Assembly: GCF_018381315.1 (NCBI RefSeq)
Contig: NZ_JAGZSD010000003.1
Coordinates: forward strand, 124,001 to 188,000
Origin: Anaerostipes sp.
GTDB taxonomy: Bacteria > Bacillota > Clostridia > Lachnospirales > Lachnospiraceae
DNA: 64,000 nucleotides
Reading direction: 5' to 3'
Shown here: piece after piece, positions 51,405 through 59,223 of the stretch
Position numbering within the stretch: position 1 is the first letter of the stretch
Layout of the letters: every line of letters starts with the position of its first letter
The notes under the pieces: generated by a model
What the model was told of the DNA's origin: nothing
The model's database searches: none
The model's input: only the letters and a program-made list of their open reading frames with translations
Translations under genes and position numbers: made by a program

Positions 51405-52256
51405 ATGATAAAAAATACAAACGAAGAACTGTCAAAATTAATTGAAGATGCAGCAAACGGCGATAAGGAAGCTCTGGAAGCTGTCATTCTAAGTGTCCGG
51501 GATCTGATTTTTAACCTATCCTTAAGAATGCTGGGAACCTTTGCGGACGCAGAGGATGCCACACAGGACATCATTTTGAAGATCATGACCCATCTGTCCA
51601 CGTTCAGAAAGGAAAGTTCTTTTTCCACATGGGTATTCAGCATTTCCAAAAATCATCTGATCAATTATAAAAAACACATGTTTGTCCATGCTCCATTAAG
51701 CTTTGAATTTTACGGAAATGATATCGAAAATGCTCCGATTCAGGATATTCCTGACCTGACACAAAATGTTGAGGAAGAACTTTTGGCAGAGGAACTGAAA
51801 ATGTCCTGCACCAATGTTATGCTTCAATGTCTGGATCCGGAGAGCCGGTGCATCTTCATCCTCGGAACCATGTTTCAGCTGGACAGCCGGACTGCAGGTG
51901 AGGTCCTCCATCTGTCTCCGGAGGCCTACCGCCAGCGTCTGTCAAGAATCCGCCGCAAAATGGCTGATTTTCTTGAGGCTTACTGCGGCGAGTACGGCAG
52001 CGGCAAATGCCGGTGTAAAAACAGAATCAACTATGCAGTCCAGAGCCGGAGGCTGGACCCTTCACATCTGGAGTACACATGCTCCAATGCCGCTTCTGAT
52101 CAAATCTGCCGTGACTTTAAAAATGCAATGGAAGATATCGACGGCCTCTCACAGAAATTCTCCTTCTGCAGACTGTATGAATCTCCGGAAAAGGTCAGAG
52201 CATTTGTTTCAGATTTTCTGGATTCCGTGTCACTTTCTGTCGTAAAAAATTCATAA
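51405..52256 (+). CDS. ECF-like RNA polymerase sigma factor with Cys-rich C-terminal extension
   Basis: A 283-residue sigma-70 family protein. Region 2 (about 28-92: LGTFADAEDATQDIILKI, SSFSTWVFSISKNHLINYKK) binds core and the -10. Region 4 (about 135-190: HLSPEAYRQRLSRIRRKM) binds the -35. Unlike minimal ECF factors, it has a 90-residue tail with a cysteine cluster (Cys194, 202, 204) in CGEYGSGKCRCKNR and a conserved-looking RRLDPSHLEY. No anti-sigma gene adjoins it, so the tail may itself regulate activity, perhaps through metal or redox. AAGGAGG precedes ATG 51405. It is followed 12 bases later by the DUF2461 gene. Confidence 0.85.
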   Translation: MIKNTNEELSKLIEDAANGDKEALEAVILSVRDLIFNLSLRMLGTFADAEDATQDIILKIMTHLSTFRKESSFSTWVFSISKNHLINYKKHMFVHAPLSFEFYGNDIENAPIQDIPDLTQNVEEELLAEELKMSCTNVMLQCLDPESRCIFILGTMFQLDSRTAGEVLHLSPEAYRQRLSRIRRKMADFLEAYCGEYGSGKCRCKNRINYAVQSRRLDPSHLEYTCSNAASDQICRDFKNAMEDIDGLSQKFSFCRLYESPEKVRAFVSDFLDSVSLSVVKNS

Positions 52257-52268
52257 AGGAGATATTTC

Positions 52269-52955
52269 ATGAACACAGATATGATATTGACTTATTTATC
52301 AGAATTAAGCAAAAATAACAGCCGTGATTGGTACCATGACCACAAAAAAGAATATAAAGAAGCAAATACCCAGTTTGAATCCTTAGTACAGGAATTGATT
52401 TTTAAAATAGGAGAATTCGACAGCAGCATACTGGACTGCCAGCCAAAAGATCTGACGTTTAAAATTGTCAGGGATACCAGATTCAGCCGCGACAAGACTC
52501 CGTATCTTCCGGCCTTCCGCGCACACATAGGCCCAAAGGGCAAACTCCCTGTGCCTGTGGGCTACTATCTTATGGTTATGCCGGGAAACCGGTCCTTCCT
52601 CGGCGGCGGGCTGTTTGCAGGCATGTTTAAGGATGCGACTGCCATGGTCCGGGACTATATTTCAGAACATCCTGAAGAATGGGAAAAGATTCTCCATTCG
52701 GAAGAATTCCAGCCATACTTTTCGGTACAGGGGATTTCCTTAAAAAATGTTCCCAGCGGATATGACAAAGAACATCCTCAGGCTGAGTATCTGAAATTTA
52801 AGAGCTGGTATGTGGAATACCCGGTCAAAGACACTGATGTTATGGATGCAGATTGTTTTATTTCACACGCTGCAGATATATACAAAAGGATGAAGCCTTT
52901 TAATGACTTTCTTAACAAGGCACTGTCCGAATTTGAGATGCCGAAAAGACCTTAA
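52269..52955 (+). CDS. DUF2461 (TIGR02453) family protein
   Basis: A 228-residue soluble protein matching the DUF2461 family, with the N-terminal LSKNNSRDWYHDHKKEYKEA, central KIVRDTRFSRDKTPYLPAFRAHIGPKGK and GGGLFAGMFKDA. Function is unknown; the family occurs widely in bacteria. AAAGGAGAT precedes ATG 52269. It is co-transcribed with the sigma factor and ends before a strong terminator. Confidence 0.88.
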   Translation: MNTDMILTYLSELSKNNSRDWYHDHKKEYKEANTQFESLVQELIFKIGEFDSSILDCQPKDLTFKIVRDTRFSRDKTPYLPAFRAHIGPKGKLPVPVGYYLMVMPGNRSFLGGGLFAGMFKDATAMVRDYISEHPEEWEKILHSEEFQPYFSVQGISLKNVPSGYDKEHPQAEYLKFKSWYVEYPVKDTDVMDADCFISHAADIYKRMKPFNDFLNKALSEFEMPKRP

Positions 52956-52981
52956 ATTTCCCCCTTGCCCGCTCAGCTGCA

Positions 52982-53021
52982 AAAAGCCGCCTGCCGGAAT
53001 AACTCCCGGCAGGCGGCTTTT
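52982..53021. terminator. Strong bidirectional terminator
   Basis: Perfect 16-bp stem (52982-52997 and 53006-53021), GC-rich core, with AAAA/TTTT ends, between the convergent DUF2461 and acetyltransferase genes. Confidence 0.92.
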
Positions 53022-53035
53022 CTTAAGCGGTCCTG

Positions 53036-53665
53036 TCATCTCAGCTGTTTCACACAGCCGGATTGTATCGCTTTGATATTTCTTTTAATCTTTTCCTTCG
53101 GCCAGTCCCACCACTTGACATCAAGCAGAAAAGAGACAGTCTCGTCCGAAAATCTTTTTTTAATGGGCTTTGCTGGAACGCCGCCCACAACCGTATAGGC
53201 AGGGACATCTTTTGTCACCACTGCACGGCTTCCGATCACCGCACCGTCGCCGATATGAACGCCGGCCATGATAACAGCTTCATAACCAATCCATACGTCA
53301 TTTCCAATGATGATGTCTCCTTTGTTATCCCACGAATCAGTCACATCTTCCATCCTGAGATCCCACTCTTCAAAGAAAAGAGGAAAAGGATAGGTGGATA
53401 ATGATGACATGGCATGATTGGCACTGTTAAACAGAAACTTTGCACCGCATGCGATGGAACAAAACTTCCCGATCACAAGCCTGTCGCGGTTGACAGGATA
53501 GTGGTATAAAACATTGTTTCTCTCAAATAAAACCGGATCATTGACAAAGTCGTTATACATTGTGTAATCTCCGACAATGATATTTGGATCCGTGATCACA
53601 TTCTTTAAATATATTGTTTCTTTATCTCCCGTGCGGGGATATATTTGTTTCTCTGGAACAGCCAT
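53036..53665 (-). CDS. Vat/CatB-like xenobiotic acetyltransferase (left-handed beta helix)
   Basis: A 209-residue hexapeptide-repeat acyltransferase. Family signatures are VLYHYPVNRDRLVIGKFCSIACG, a catalytic-type His in FNSANHAMSSLSTYPF, and the repeat region GDIIIGNDVWIGYEAVIMAGVHIGDGAVIGSRAVVTKDVPAYTVVGGVPAK. Length and motifs fit streptogramin-A (Vat) or chloramphenicol (CatB) O-acetyltransferases. The actual acceptor cannot be deduced, and many chromosomal homologues do not confer resistance. AGGAGG precedes the start at 53665. It is monocistronic. Confidence 0.85.
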   Translation of the reverse strand: MAVPEKQIYPRTGDKETIYLKNVITDPNIIVGDYTMYNDFVNDPVLFERNNVLYHYPVNRDRLVIGKFCSIACGAKFLFNSANHAMSSLSTYPFPLFFEEWDLRMEDVTDSWDNKGDIIIGNDVWIGYEAVIMAGVHIGDGAVIGSRAVVTKDVPAYTVVGGVPAKPIKKRFSDETVSFLLDVKWWDWPKEKIKRNIKAIQSGCVKQLR

Positions 53666-53782
53666 TTGAAATCCTCCTGTATTCTCATGTTTTCTGCAGC
53701 TATTCCAGGAAATGCAATACAGCGTTTCAACAGCCTCACTCCTTTTGATTTATTCATACCTTCTTATCATAGCATGAATCTT

Positions 53783-55660
53783 TTACTCTTCAAAGTTTAA
53801 TTTTAATGCGCGCATAGAATTCAGAATTGCGATAACTGACACACCCACATCTGCAAAGACTGCCTCCCACATATTTGCCATGCCGAGTGCTCCAAGGGCC
53901 AGCACAAGTGCCTTGACAACCAAGGCAAACACAATATTCTGCTTTACGATACGCAGTGTCTTTCTGGAAATGTGCACAACGGATGCAATCTTTCTTACAT
54001 CATCATCCATAAGTACAACGTCTGCAGCTTCAATAGCTGCATCAGATCCCATGCTTCCCATGGCGATGCCGATATCGGCCCTTGTGAGAACCGGTGCATC
54101 ATTGATGCCATCTCCGGCAAATGCAAGCTTTTCTTTCTCCCTCTGGCTTTCTAATAAGCGTTCCACCTGGGTCACTTTATCACCCGGGAGAAGTTCAGAA
54201 TATACCTCATCAATCCCAAGCTCTGCAGCCACTGACTCCGCCGCTTCTTTTCTGTCTCCGGTGAGCATGACACATTTCTTCACTCCCACACGCTTCATGC
54301 TGCTGATTGCCTCTTTTGCCCCATCCTTTACCGAATCGGATATGACGATGGCTCCTGCAAATTTACCTTGAACTGCCACGTAGACAACCGTACCCGCCTC
54401 AGTGCTGGAAACATACTCTATGTTCTGCTGTTTCATCAGTTTGCTGTTTCCCACTAAGACCTCTTTGCCGTCAATCAAAACACGGATTCCGTGGCCGGCA
54501 ATTTCTTCTGCATCAGACACACGGTTCATATCCAGAGCCTCTGCGTATGCTTCTTTAATAGAACCGGCAATCGGATGGTTGGAATAACCCTCGCCAAGCG
54601 CGGCAAGTTCCAGAAGTTCCTCCTCCCTGCATCCCTGCGGCAGGATATGTGTCACCTTAAATTCACCTTTTGTCAGTGTTCCGGTCTTGTCAAACACGAT
54701 CGTTGTCATCTCAGACACTGCTTCCAGATAATTGCTTCCCTTTACCAGCACACCGATCTTGGATGCGGCTCCGATGCCGCCGAAAAATCCCATAGGCACT
54801 GAGATAACAAGAGCGCAGGGGCAGGAAATAACAAGAAAGATACAGGCTCTCTGGATCCATTCACCCCATCCGCCGCCAAACATCAGCGGAGGAAGGACTG
54901 CCAGGAGCACTGCTCCCACGGTCACAACCGGAGTATAATATTTTGCGAATTTGGTAATAAAGTTCTCAACATTTGCCTTCTTGCTGCTGGCATTTTCCAC
55001 AAGCTCCAGAATCTTGGCCACCGTGGAATCTTCAAACTCTTTTGTCACCCTGACTTTTAATGTTCCGCTTCCGTTGACACAGCCGCTGATGATTTCATCA
55101 CCTTTTGCTGCCTTTCTGGGGACAGACTCCCCTGTCAGGGCTGCTGTATCAATGAGAGACTCACCCTCTGCCACGACTCCGTCCAGAGGAATCCGCTCAC
55201 CTGGCTTAACCACAATGAAGCTTCCTACTTCCACATCATCCGGATCTACCTGAATAAGCTTTCCGTCTGCCTCTATATTAGCATACTCCGGGCAGATATC
55301 CATCATAGCAGAAATAGACTGGCGGGATTTCCCCACAGCATAGCTCTGAAAAAGTTCTCCAACCTGATAAAAAAGCATAACAGCCACAGCTTCAGAATAT
55401 TCCTTTACCCCAAAAGCTCCGAAAGTGGCAATCATCATAAGGAAATTCTCGTCAAAAATCTGTCCGTTGCTGATATTTCTGGCTGCTTTGTAAATAATGT
55501 CATAACCGATTACTAAATACGGAACCAGATAGATCACGAACAAAATCCATGAACTATTAAGACTGTCAAGCCTTCCTGTGTGCTCCGAAATCATAAGTCC
55601 CGCCAGCAAAAGAAACGCTGTGACAATGCGGATCAGCATTTTTTTGTGTTTTTTTGTCAT
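53783..55660 (-). CDS. Heavy-metal translocating P1B-type ATPase (Zn/Cd class)
   Basis: A 625-residue metal efflux ATPase with TALTGESVP (actuator), the membrane metal motif SCPCALVIS, phosphorylation site FDKTGTLTKGE, the SNHPIAGS ATP-binding HP and FAGDGINDAPVL. The CPC with this C-terminal end fits Zn2+/Cd2+/Pb2+ export, in agreement with the ArsR-type sensor upstream. There is no N-terminal metal-binding domain; that domain is encoded as a separate small gene just upstream. AGAGGAG precedes ATG 55660. Confidence 0.93.
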   Translation of the reverse strand: MTKKHKKMLIRIVTAFLLLAGLMISEHTGRLDSLNSSWILFVIYLVPYLVIGYDIIYKAARNISNGQIFDENFLMMIATFGAFGVKEYSEAVAVMLFYQVGELFQSYAVGKSRQSISAMMDICPEYANIEADGKLIQVDPDDVEVGSFIVVKPGERIPLDGVVAEGESLIDTAALTGESVPRKAAKGDEIISGCVNGSGTLKVRVTKEFEDSTVAKILELVENASSKKANVENFITKFAKYYTPVVTVGAVLLAVLPPLMFGGGWGEWIQRACIFLVISCPCALVISVPMGFFGGIGAASKIGVLVKGSNYLEAVSEMTTIVFDKTGTLTKGEFKVTHILPQGCREEELLELAALGEGYSNHPIAGSIKEAYAEALDMNRVSDAEEIAGHGIRVLIDGKEVLVGNSKLMKQQNIEYVSSTEAGTVVYVAVQGKFAGAIVISDSVKDGAKEAISSMKRVGVKKCVMLTGDRKEAAESVAAELGIDEVYSELLPGDKVTQVERLLESQREKEKLAFAGDGINDAPVLTRADIGIAMGSMGSDAAIEAADVVLMDDDVRKIASVVHISRKTLRIVKQNIVFALVVKALVLALGALGMANMWEAVFADVGVSVIAILNSMRALKLNFEE

Positions 55661-55693
55661 ACTTACAGTCTCCTCTGTATCCGGGTTTCTCTG

Positions 55694-55912
55694 CTACATT
55701 AAAATCCTGCAGTCCGGCTCTACCTTGGCACAGGCACTCACAACCTTCTGCATAATATCATCAAACTGATCGTCATCTGCATTGATTGTCATTTTCTGTG
55801 TCATAAAGCTCACCGTTGCATCATTCACACCCGGAATTTTTTTAATAGCCTCTTCCATCTTTGCAGCACAGTTTGCACAGTCTAAATCCTCTAATTTAAA
55901 TTTTTTCTTCAT
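55694..55912 (-). CDS. Stand-alone heavy-metal-associated (HMA) domain protein
   Basis: A 72-residue ferredoxin-fold HMA protein with metal-binding LDCANCAAKMEEAI. It corresponds to the domain usually fused to the N-terminus of CadA/ZntA and missing from the adjacent ATPase. It likely delivers metal to or regulates the pump. AAGGAAGGA precedes ATG 55912. It lies between the ArsR regulator and the ATPase in one operon. Confidence 0.92.
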   Translation of the reverse strand: MKKKFKLEDLDCANCAAKMEEAIKKIPGVNDATVSFMTQKMTINADDDQFDDIMQKVVSACAKVEPDCRILM

Positions 55913-55935
55913 ACTTATCTTCCTTCCTTTTATGT

Positions 55936-56295
55936 TTATTCCTCAATATGATCTCTTCCCTGGGCAATGATTGTCCTTACATGACCATCTGCCAGTGAAT
56001 AAAATACTGATTTCCCTTCTCTCCTGGACTTTACAAGCTTTGCCTGCTTCAGGATCTTTAACTGATGTGAGATCGCAGACTGAGTCATATTAAGAGTCTC
56101 AGCCAAATCGCACACACAGACCTCAACTTCAAACAGGACAAACAAAATCCTGATTCTTGTAAAATCACCGAATACTTTAAACAGTTCGGCTAAGTCGTGC
56201 AGTTCTTCTTCCTCAGGCATCTTCTCGCTTACGATTTTCAGCAAATCGTCATGTACCTGAAATGTATCACAGCATTCTACGTCATTTACAGCCAA
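55936..56295 (-). CDS. ArsR/SmtB family metal-sensing repressor
   Basis: A 119-residue winged-helix repressor (DFTRIRILFVL, then LNMTQSAISHQLKILKQAKLV, then REGKSVFYSL). It holds both known metal-site types. Cys8/Cys9 plus VCVCDL resemble the alpha3N thiolate site of CadC. The last helix DGHVRTIIAQGRDHIEE has Asp, His, His, Glu with the same spacing as the alpha5 zinc site of SmtB. It starts with TTG 56295 after AGGTGGG. It likely controls its own operon through the dyad at 56325-56346. Confidence 0.93.
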   Translation of the reverse strand: MAVNDVECCDTFQVHDDLLKIVSEKMPEEEELHDLAELFKVFGDFTRIRILFVLFEVEVCVCDLAETLNMTQSAISHQLKILKQAKLVKSRREGKSVFYSLADGHVRTIIAQGRDHIEE

Positions 56296-56324
56296 TTTCC
56301 CACCTGCTTTCTTTTATCTTCATT

Positions 56325-56378
56325 CATATGAACAATTATTCATATGTTTATAATATAACTCTTTTTCCAAAATGTCAA
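56325..56378 (-). promoter_or_regulatory. Promoter and operator of the metal efflux operon
   Basis: Minus-strand -35 TTGACA (56373-56378), 17-base spacer, -10 TATTAT (56350-56355). The dyad CATATGAA-N6-TTCATATG (56325-56346) lies directly downstream at the start site, closely resembling known SmtB/CadC-type operators. Confidence 0.85.
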
Positions 56379-56445
56379 TAAATAAGTACATTGATTTATT
56401 GATAAATTTTTTCAGGAAGAATACAGGAATTTTCTACAGAATAAA

Positions 56446-56492
56446 ACAGGAGGATGGACAAGCTGTTATCAACTGCCTGTTCATCCTCCTGT
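56446..56492 (-). terminator. Terminator of the suf operon
   Basis: An 11-bp perfect stem (56446-56456 and 56482-56492) with a 25-base loop that can pair further. On the minus strand it is followed by TTTTATT. It lies 19 bases beyond the sufU stop. Confidence 0.75.
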
Positions 56493-56511
56493 AATAAAAG
56501 TATCCTGGTAC

Positions 56512-56943
56512 TTATGCTCCTCCCTGTTTCAGCATTTCTTCCATTGTATGCCAGCCCAGCACTGCACATTTTACTCTCGCAGGCATGTGTCCGATATCTT
56601 TAAGCGAAACAGCTTCTTCAAGATCCTCCATCTCTTCCTCTGAAGCTTTTCCCTGTATCATGCGCAGAAACAGATCTGAAAGTTTGAGCGCCTCTTCTTC
56701 TGTCTTCCCTATTACCAAATCGAGCATCATATCTGCAGACGCCTGTGACACAGCGCAGCCGCAGCCTTCAAAGGCTCCGTCTATGATACGCCCGTCCTCT
56801 GTCCTAAGCTGCAGGATAATATCATCCCCGCAGCTTGGATTGACACCCTCCAGCACCAGATTGGCATCTTCCAGTTTCTTTTTATTTATAGGGTGCAGAT
56901 TGTGTTCCGTTAAAATCTCATTATAAAAGGTCCTGTTGTCCAT
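56512..56943 (-). CDS. sufU: SufU, zinc-dependent sulfur acceptor of the SUF system
   Basis: Takes persulfide sulfur from SufS. The 143-residue protein has the three conserved cysteines in NPSCGDD, EGCGCAVSQAS and RVKCAVLGWHTM, typical of Firmicute SufU rather than full NifU. The start lies inside the 3' end of sufS (23-base overlap), so translation is coupled. Confidence 0.93.
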   Translation of the reverse strand: MDNRTFYNEILTEHNLHPINKKKLEDANLVLEGVNPSCGDDIILQLRTEDGRIIDGAFEGCGCAVSQASADMMLDLVIGKTEEEALKLSDLFLRMIQGKASEEEMEDLEEAVSLKDIGHMPARVKCAVLGWHTMEEMLKQGGA

Positions 56944-58144
56944 AACCCATTTTCCTCCTGATATCTTTTAAACTCGTAATAAAACGCTGAATATCTTCTT
57001 CTGTATTGTAAAAAGATATGCTGGCTCTTGCCGCCGAAGGCACACCCAGATACTGAAGCAGCGGCTGTGCACAGTGATGTCCTGCTCTGACGGCTATATG
57101 CTCTGCATCCAGAACAGAGGCAATGTCATGGGGATGCACTCCTTCCAGAGTGAAGCTTAAAATACCGCTGTGATCCTCTGCATTCCTGCTGCCCAGAACC
57201 CGGATGCCCGGAATTTTCTGCATTTCTTCCAATGCTGCAGCCGTGAGCATTTCTTCCCTTTGGCGTATCTTTTCCATTCCGACCGTATCTATATATTCAA
57301 TGGCTGCCCGAAGCCCTGCAGCCCCGGCTCCGTTTACCGTGCCGGCTTCAAATTTATGGGGAAGGGGTGCATAGACCGCTCCATTTCTTGTAACTGAGTC
57401 GATCATCTCGCCTCCTGTAAGAAACGGCGGCATCTTGTCAAGAATCTCCTTCTTCCCATAGAGAACCCCAATTCCCATAGGCCCCATAAGCTTATGTCCG
57501 GAAAACGCCAGAAAATCAGCGTCCATGGAAACCACATCCACAGGCATATGCGGTGCACTCTGAGCCGCATCAATGAACACCATACCTCCATTTTTATGGA
57601 CCAGATCAATGATCTCCTTTACCGGGCTGACACGCCCGGACACATTGGAGATGTGAGTGACCGCTGCAAATTTTGTTTTGGAGCTCACGGCCCTTCTGAC
57701 AGCTTCCCGGCTGAATGTGCCGTCTTCCCCACATTCCAGAAAAACAAGAGATGCCCCGGTCTGTTTCGAAACCATCTGCCACGGAAGCAGATTGCTGTGA
57801 TGTTCTGCGATGGTGACAAGAATCTCGTCTCCCTCTTTCAAATGATGCAGTCCATAGCTGTAAGCCACAAGATTGATACTCTCCGTTGTGTTTCTTGTAA
57901 AAATGATTTCTTCAGCCCTGGACGCATGGATAAAATTTCTCACACTTTCCCGGGCCTGTTCATATTGGTCTGTAGCTTTTATGCCCAGGCTGTAAAGTCC
58001 TCTCATCGGATTCGCGTTATACCGTTCATAAAACTCCTGCTCTGCCTTTAAAACAGGCCACGGGCGCTGGGAAGTTGCCGCATTGTCCAGATAAACAAGT
58101 TCTGTCCGGCAAAGCAGAGGAAAGTCTTTTTTAAAGTTCTCCAT
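56921..58144 (-). CDS. sufS: SufS, cysteine desulfurase
   Basis: PLP-dependent group II cysteine desulfurase. The 407-residue protein has VYLDNAATSQRP, RNTTESINLVAYS, EHHSNLLPW, PLP Lys in FSGHKLMGPMGIGVLYG and active-site Cys in RAGHHCAQPLL. AAGGAGG precedes ATG 58144; 26 upstream codons in the longer frame are rejected. It overlaps sufD by 14 bases. Confidence 0.95.
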   Translation of the reverse strand: MENFKKDFPLLCRTELVYLDNAATSQRPWPVLKAEQEFYERYNANPMRGLYSLGIKATDQYEQARESVRNFIHASRAEEIIFTRNTTESINLVAYSYGLHHLKEGDEILVTIAEHHSNLLPWQMVSKQTGASLVFLECGEDGTFSREAVRRAVSSKTKFAAVTHISNVSGRVSPVKEIIDLVHKNGGMVFIDAAQSAPHMPVDVVSMDADFLAFSGHKLMGPMGIGVLYGKKEILDKMPPFLTGGEMIDSVTRNGAVYAPLPHKFEAGTVNGAGAAGLRAAIEYIDTVGMEKIRQREEMLTAAALEEMQKIPGIRVLGSRNAEDHSGILSFTLEGVHPHDIASVLDAEHIAVRAGHHCAQPLLQYLGVPSAARASISFYNTEEDIQRFITSLKDIRRKMGYGQQDLL

Positions 58145-59207
58145 CTCTTTTCCCTCCTTCCAGATATAAATCCACTTGTTTTCTAATCTCTCTGACCGGA
58201 ATCTGTTCACATAAAGCGTCAATTTTAGCCCGTGCCAGCATCCGTTTAGCCTCTTCCCCGGAAAATCCCCTGGAGCATAGGTAAAACATCATCTGCTCGT
58301 CCAGCCTTCCGATCGTTGCCCCGTGGTTTCCTTCCACATCATCCTCTCCGCAAAGAATCAGCGGAACGGTCTGGTTGACCATATGACCGCCCAGCAGAAG
58401 TACATCTTCTTTTTCTTCTCCTTTTGAGCCGGAAGACCCGGAAATAAAATCAATGGTGCCCCGGAACAGTTTAAATGCACCTTCTGCCAGGACACCAGAA
58501 ACATCCATCAGGCTTTCTGTTCTTCTGCCTCTGTGCCGGGCTGTATAGTTCATGTCCAGATGCTGCTTTTGGCTTCCGGAATACCCGATTTGAGCTTTAA
58601 AACTGCTACCGTCACCCAGAAGTTCCACAAGTCCTCCCGCATAAGCTTTCCTGGCTCCCAGTTCAAGCCTCACCACTTCCACCTGGGCACCCTCTCTGCA
58701 GATTCCTCCGATATCGTTGAGGCTGACAGAAGACTCATTGAGGATCTGTACCATAAATAAACGAACCCTGGCACCTTCCCCGGCATAGATTTTGGTCTGG
58801 AGAGCGGAAATCCCCTCCCCTTTATCCGAAGAGCGGCAGATGACCGCTGCTGTCATAGAACTGCCTTTCCCGGCATATAAATGCAGTGTATTAAAACATT
58901 TCTCACCTGCCCGGAGATTAAAATCAATCACTGCCGGTTCTTCATTCAAGTACCCCGGTTTGGACACCAGCAGATCCGGTTCTGTACTCCTGCCCAAGAA
59001 GTCCATATCCGTTCCCATGCCGGTTTGGATCTCTGTCCAGACGCCGTCTGCCATCTCCGGGTCTTTTGGATTCCATTGAAGCCCCGGCCCGGAAAACTTT
59101 GGGGCAGCGGGATATTTCTTCTCTGTTTCAATGCCGGAAATCCGGCTTTCATTCATGCCAAGCTGATTCCATGTGCGGGAAGGCAGCCTGTTTACTGTTA
59201 TATCCAT
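58131..59207 (-). CDS. sufD: SufD, Fe-S assembly scaffold subunit
   Basis: A 358-residue SufB/SufD-fold protein that partners SufB and SufC. It is shorter and more divergent than SufB but keeps the C-terminal beta-helix pattern, including EDDVEGNHGATIGRLDEQMMFYLCSRGFSGEEAKRML. The histidine and glycine of NHGATIGRL match the SufD functional region. AAAGGAGG precedes ATG 59207; it follows sufB by 16 bases. Confidence 0.92.
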   Translation of the reverse strand: MDITVNRLPSRTWNQLGMNESRISGIETEKKYPAAPKFSGPGLQWNPKDPEMADGVWTEIQTGMGTDMDFLGRSTEPDLLVSKPGYLNEEPAVIDFNLRAGEKCFNTLHLYAGKGSSMTAAVICRSSDKGEGISALQTKIYAGEGARVRLFMVQILNESSVSLNDIGGICREGAQVEVVRLELGARKAYAGGLVELLGDGSSFKAQIGYSGSQKQHLDMNYTARHRGRRTESLMDVSGVLAEGAFKLFRGTIDFISGSSGSKGEEKEDVLLLGGHMVNQTVPLILCGEDDVEGNHGATIGRLDEQMMFYLCSRGFSGEEAKRMLARAKIDALCEQIPVREIRKQVDLYLEGGKRDGEL

Positions 59208-59223
59208 TCTTTCTTCCTCCTTT

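Noticed and set aside
57494..58051. Plus-strand 185-codon frame
   Set aside because: Antisense to sufS, with no start signal or domain.
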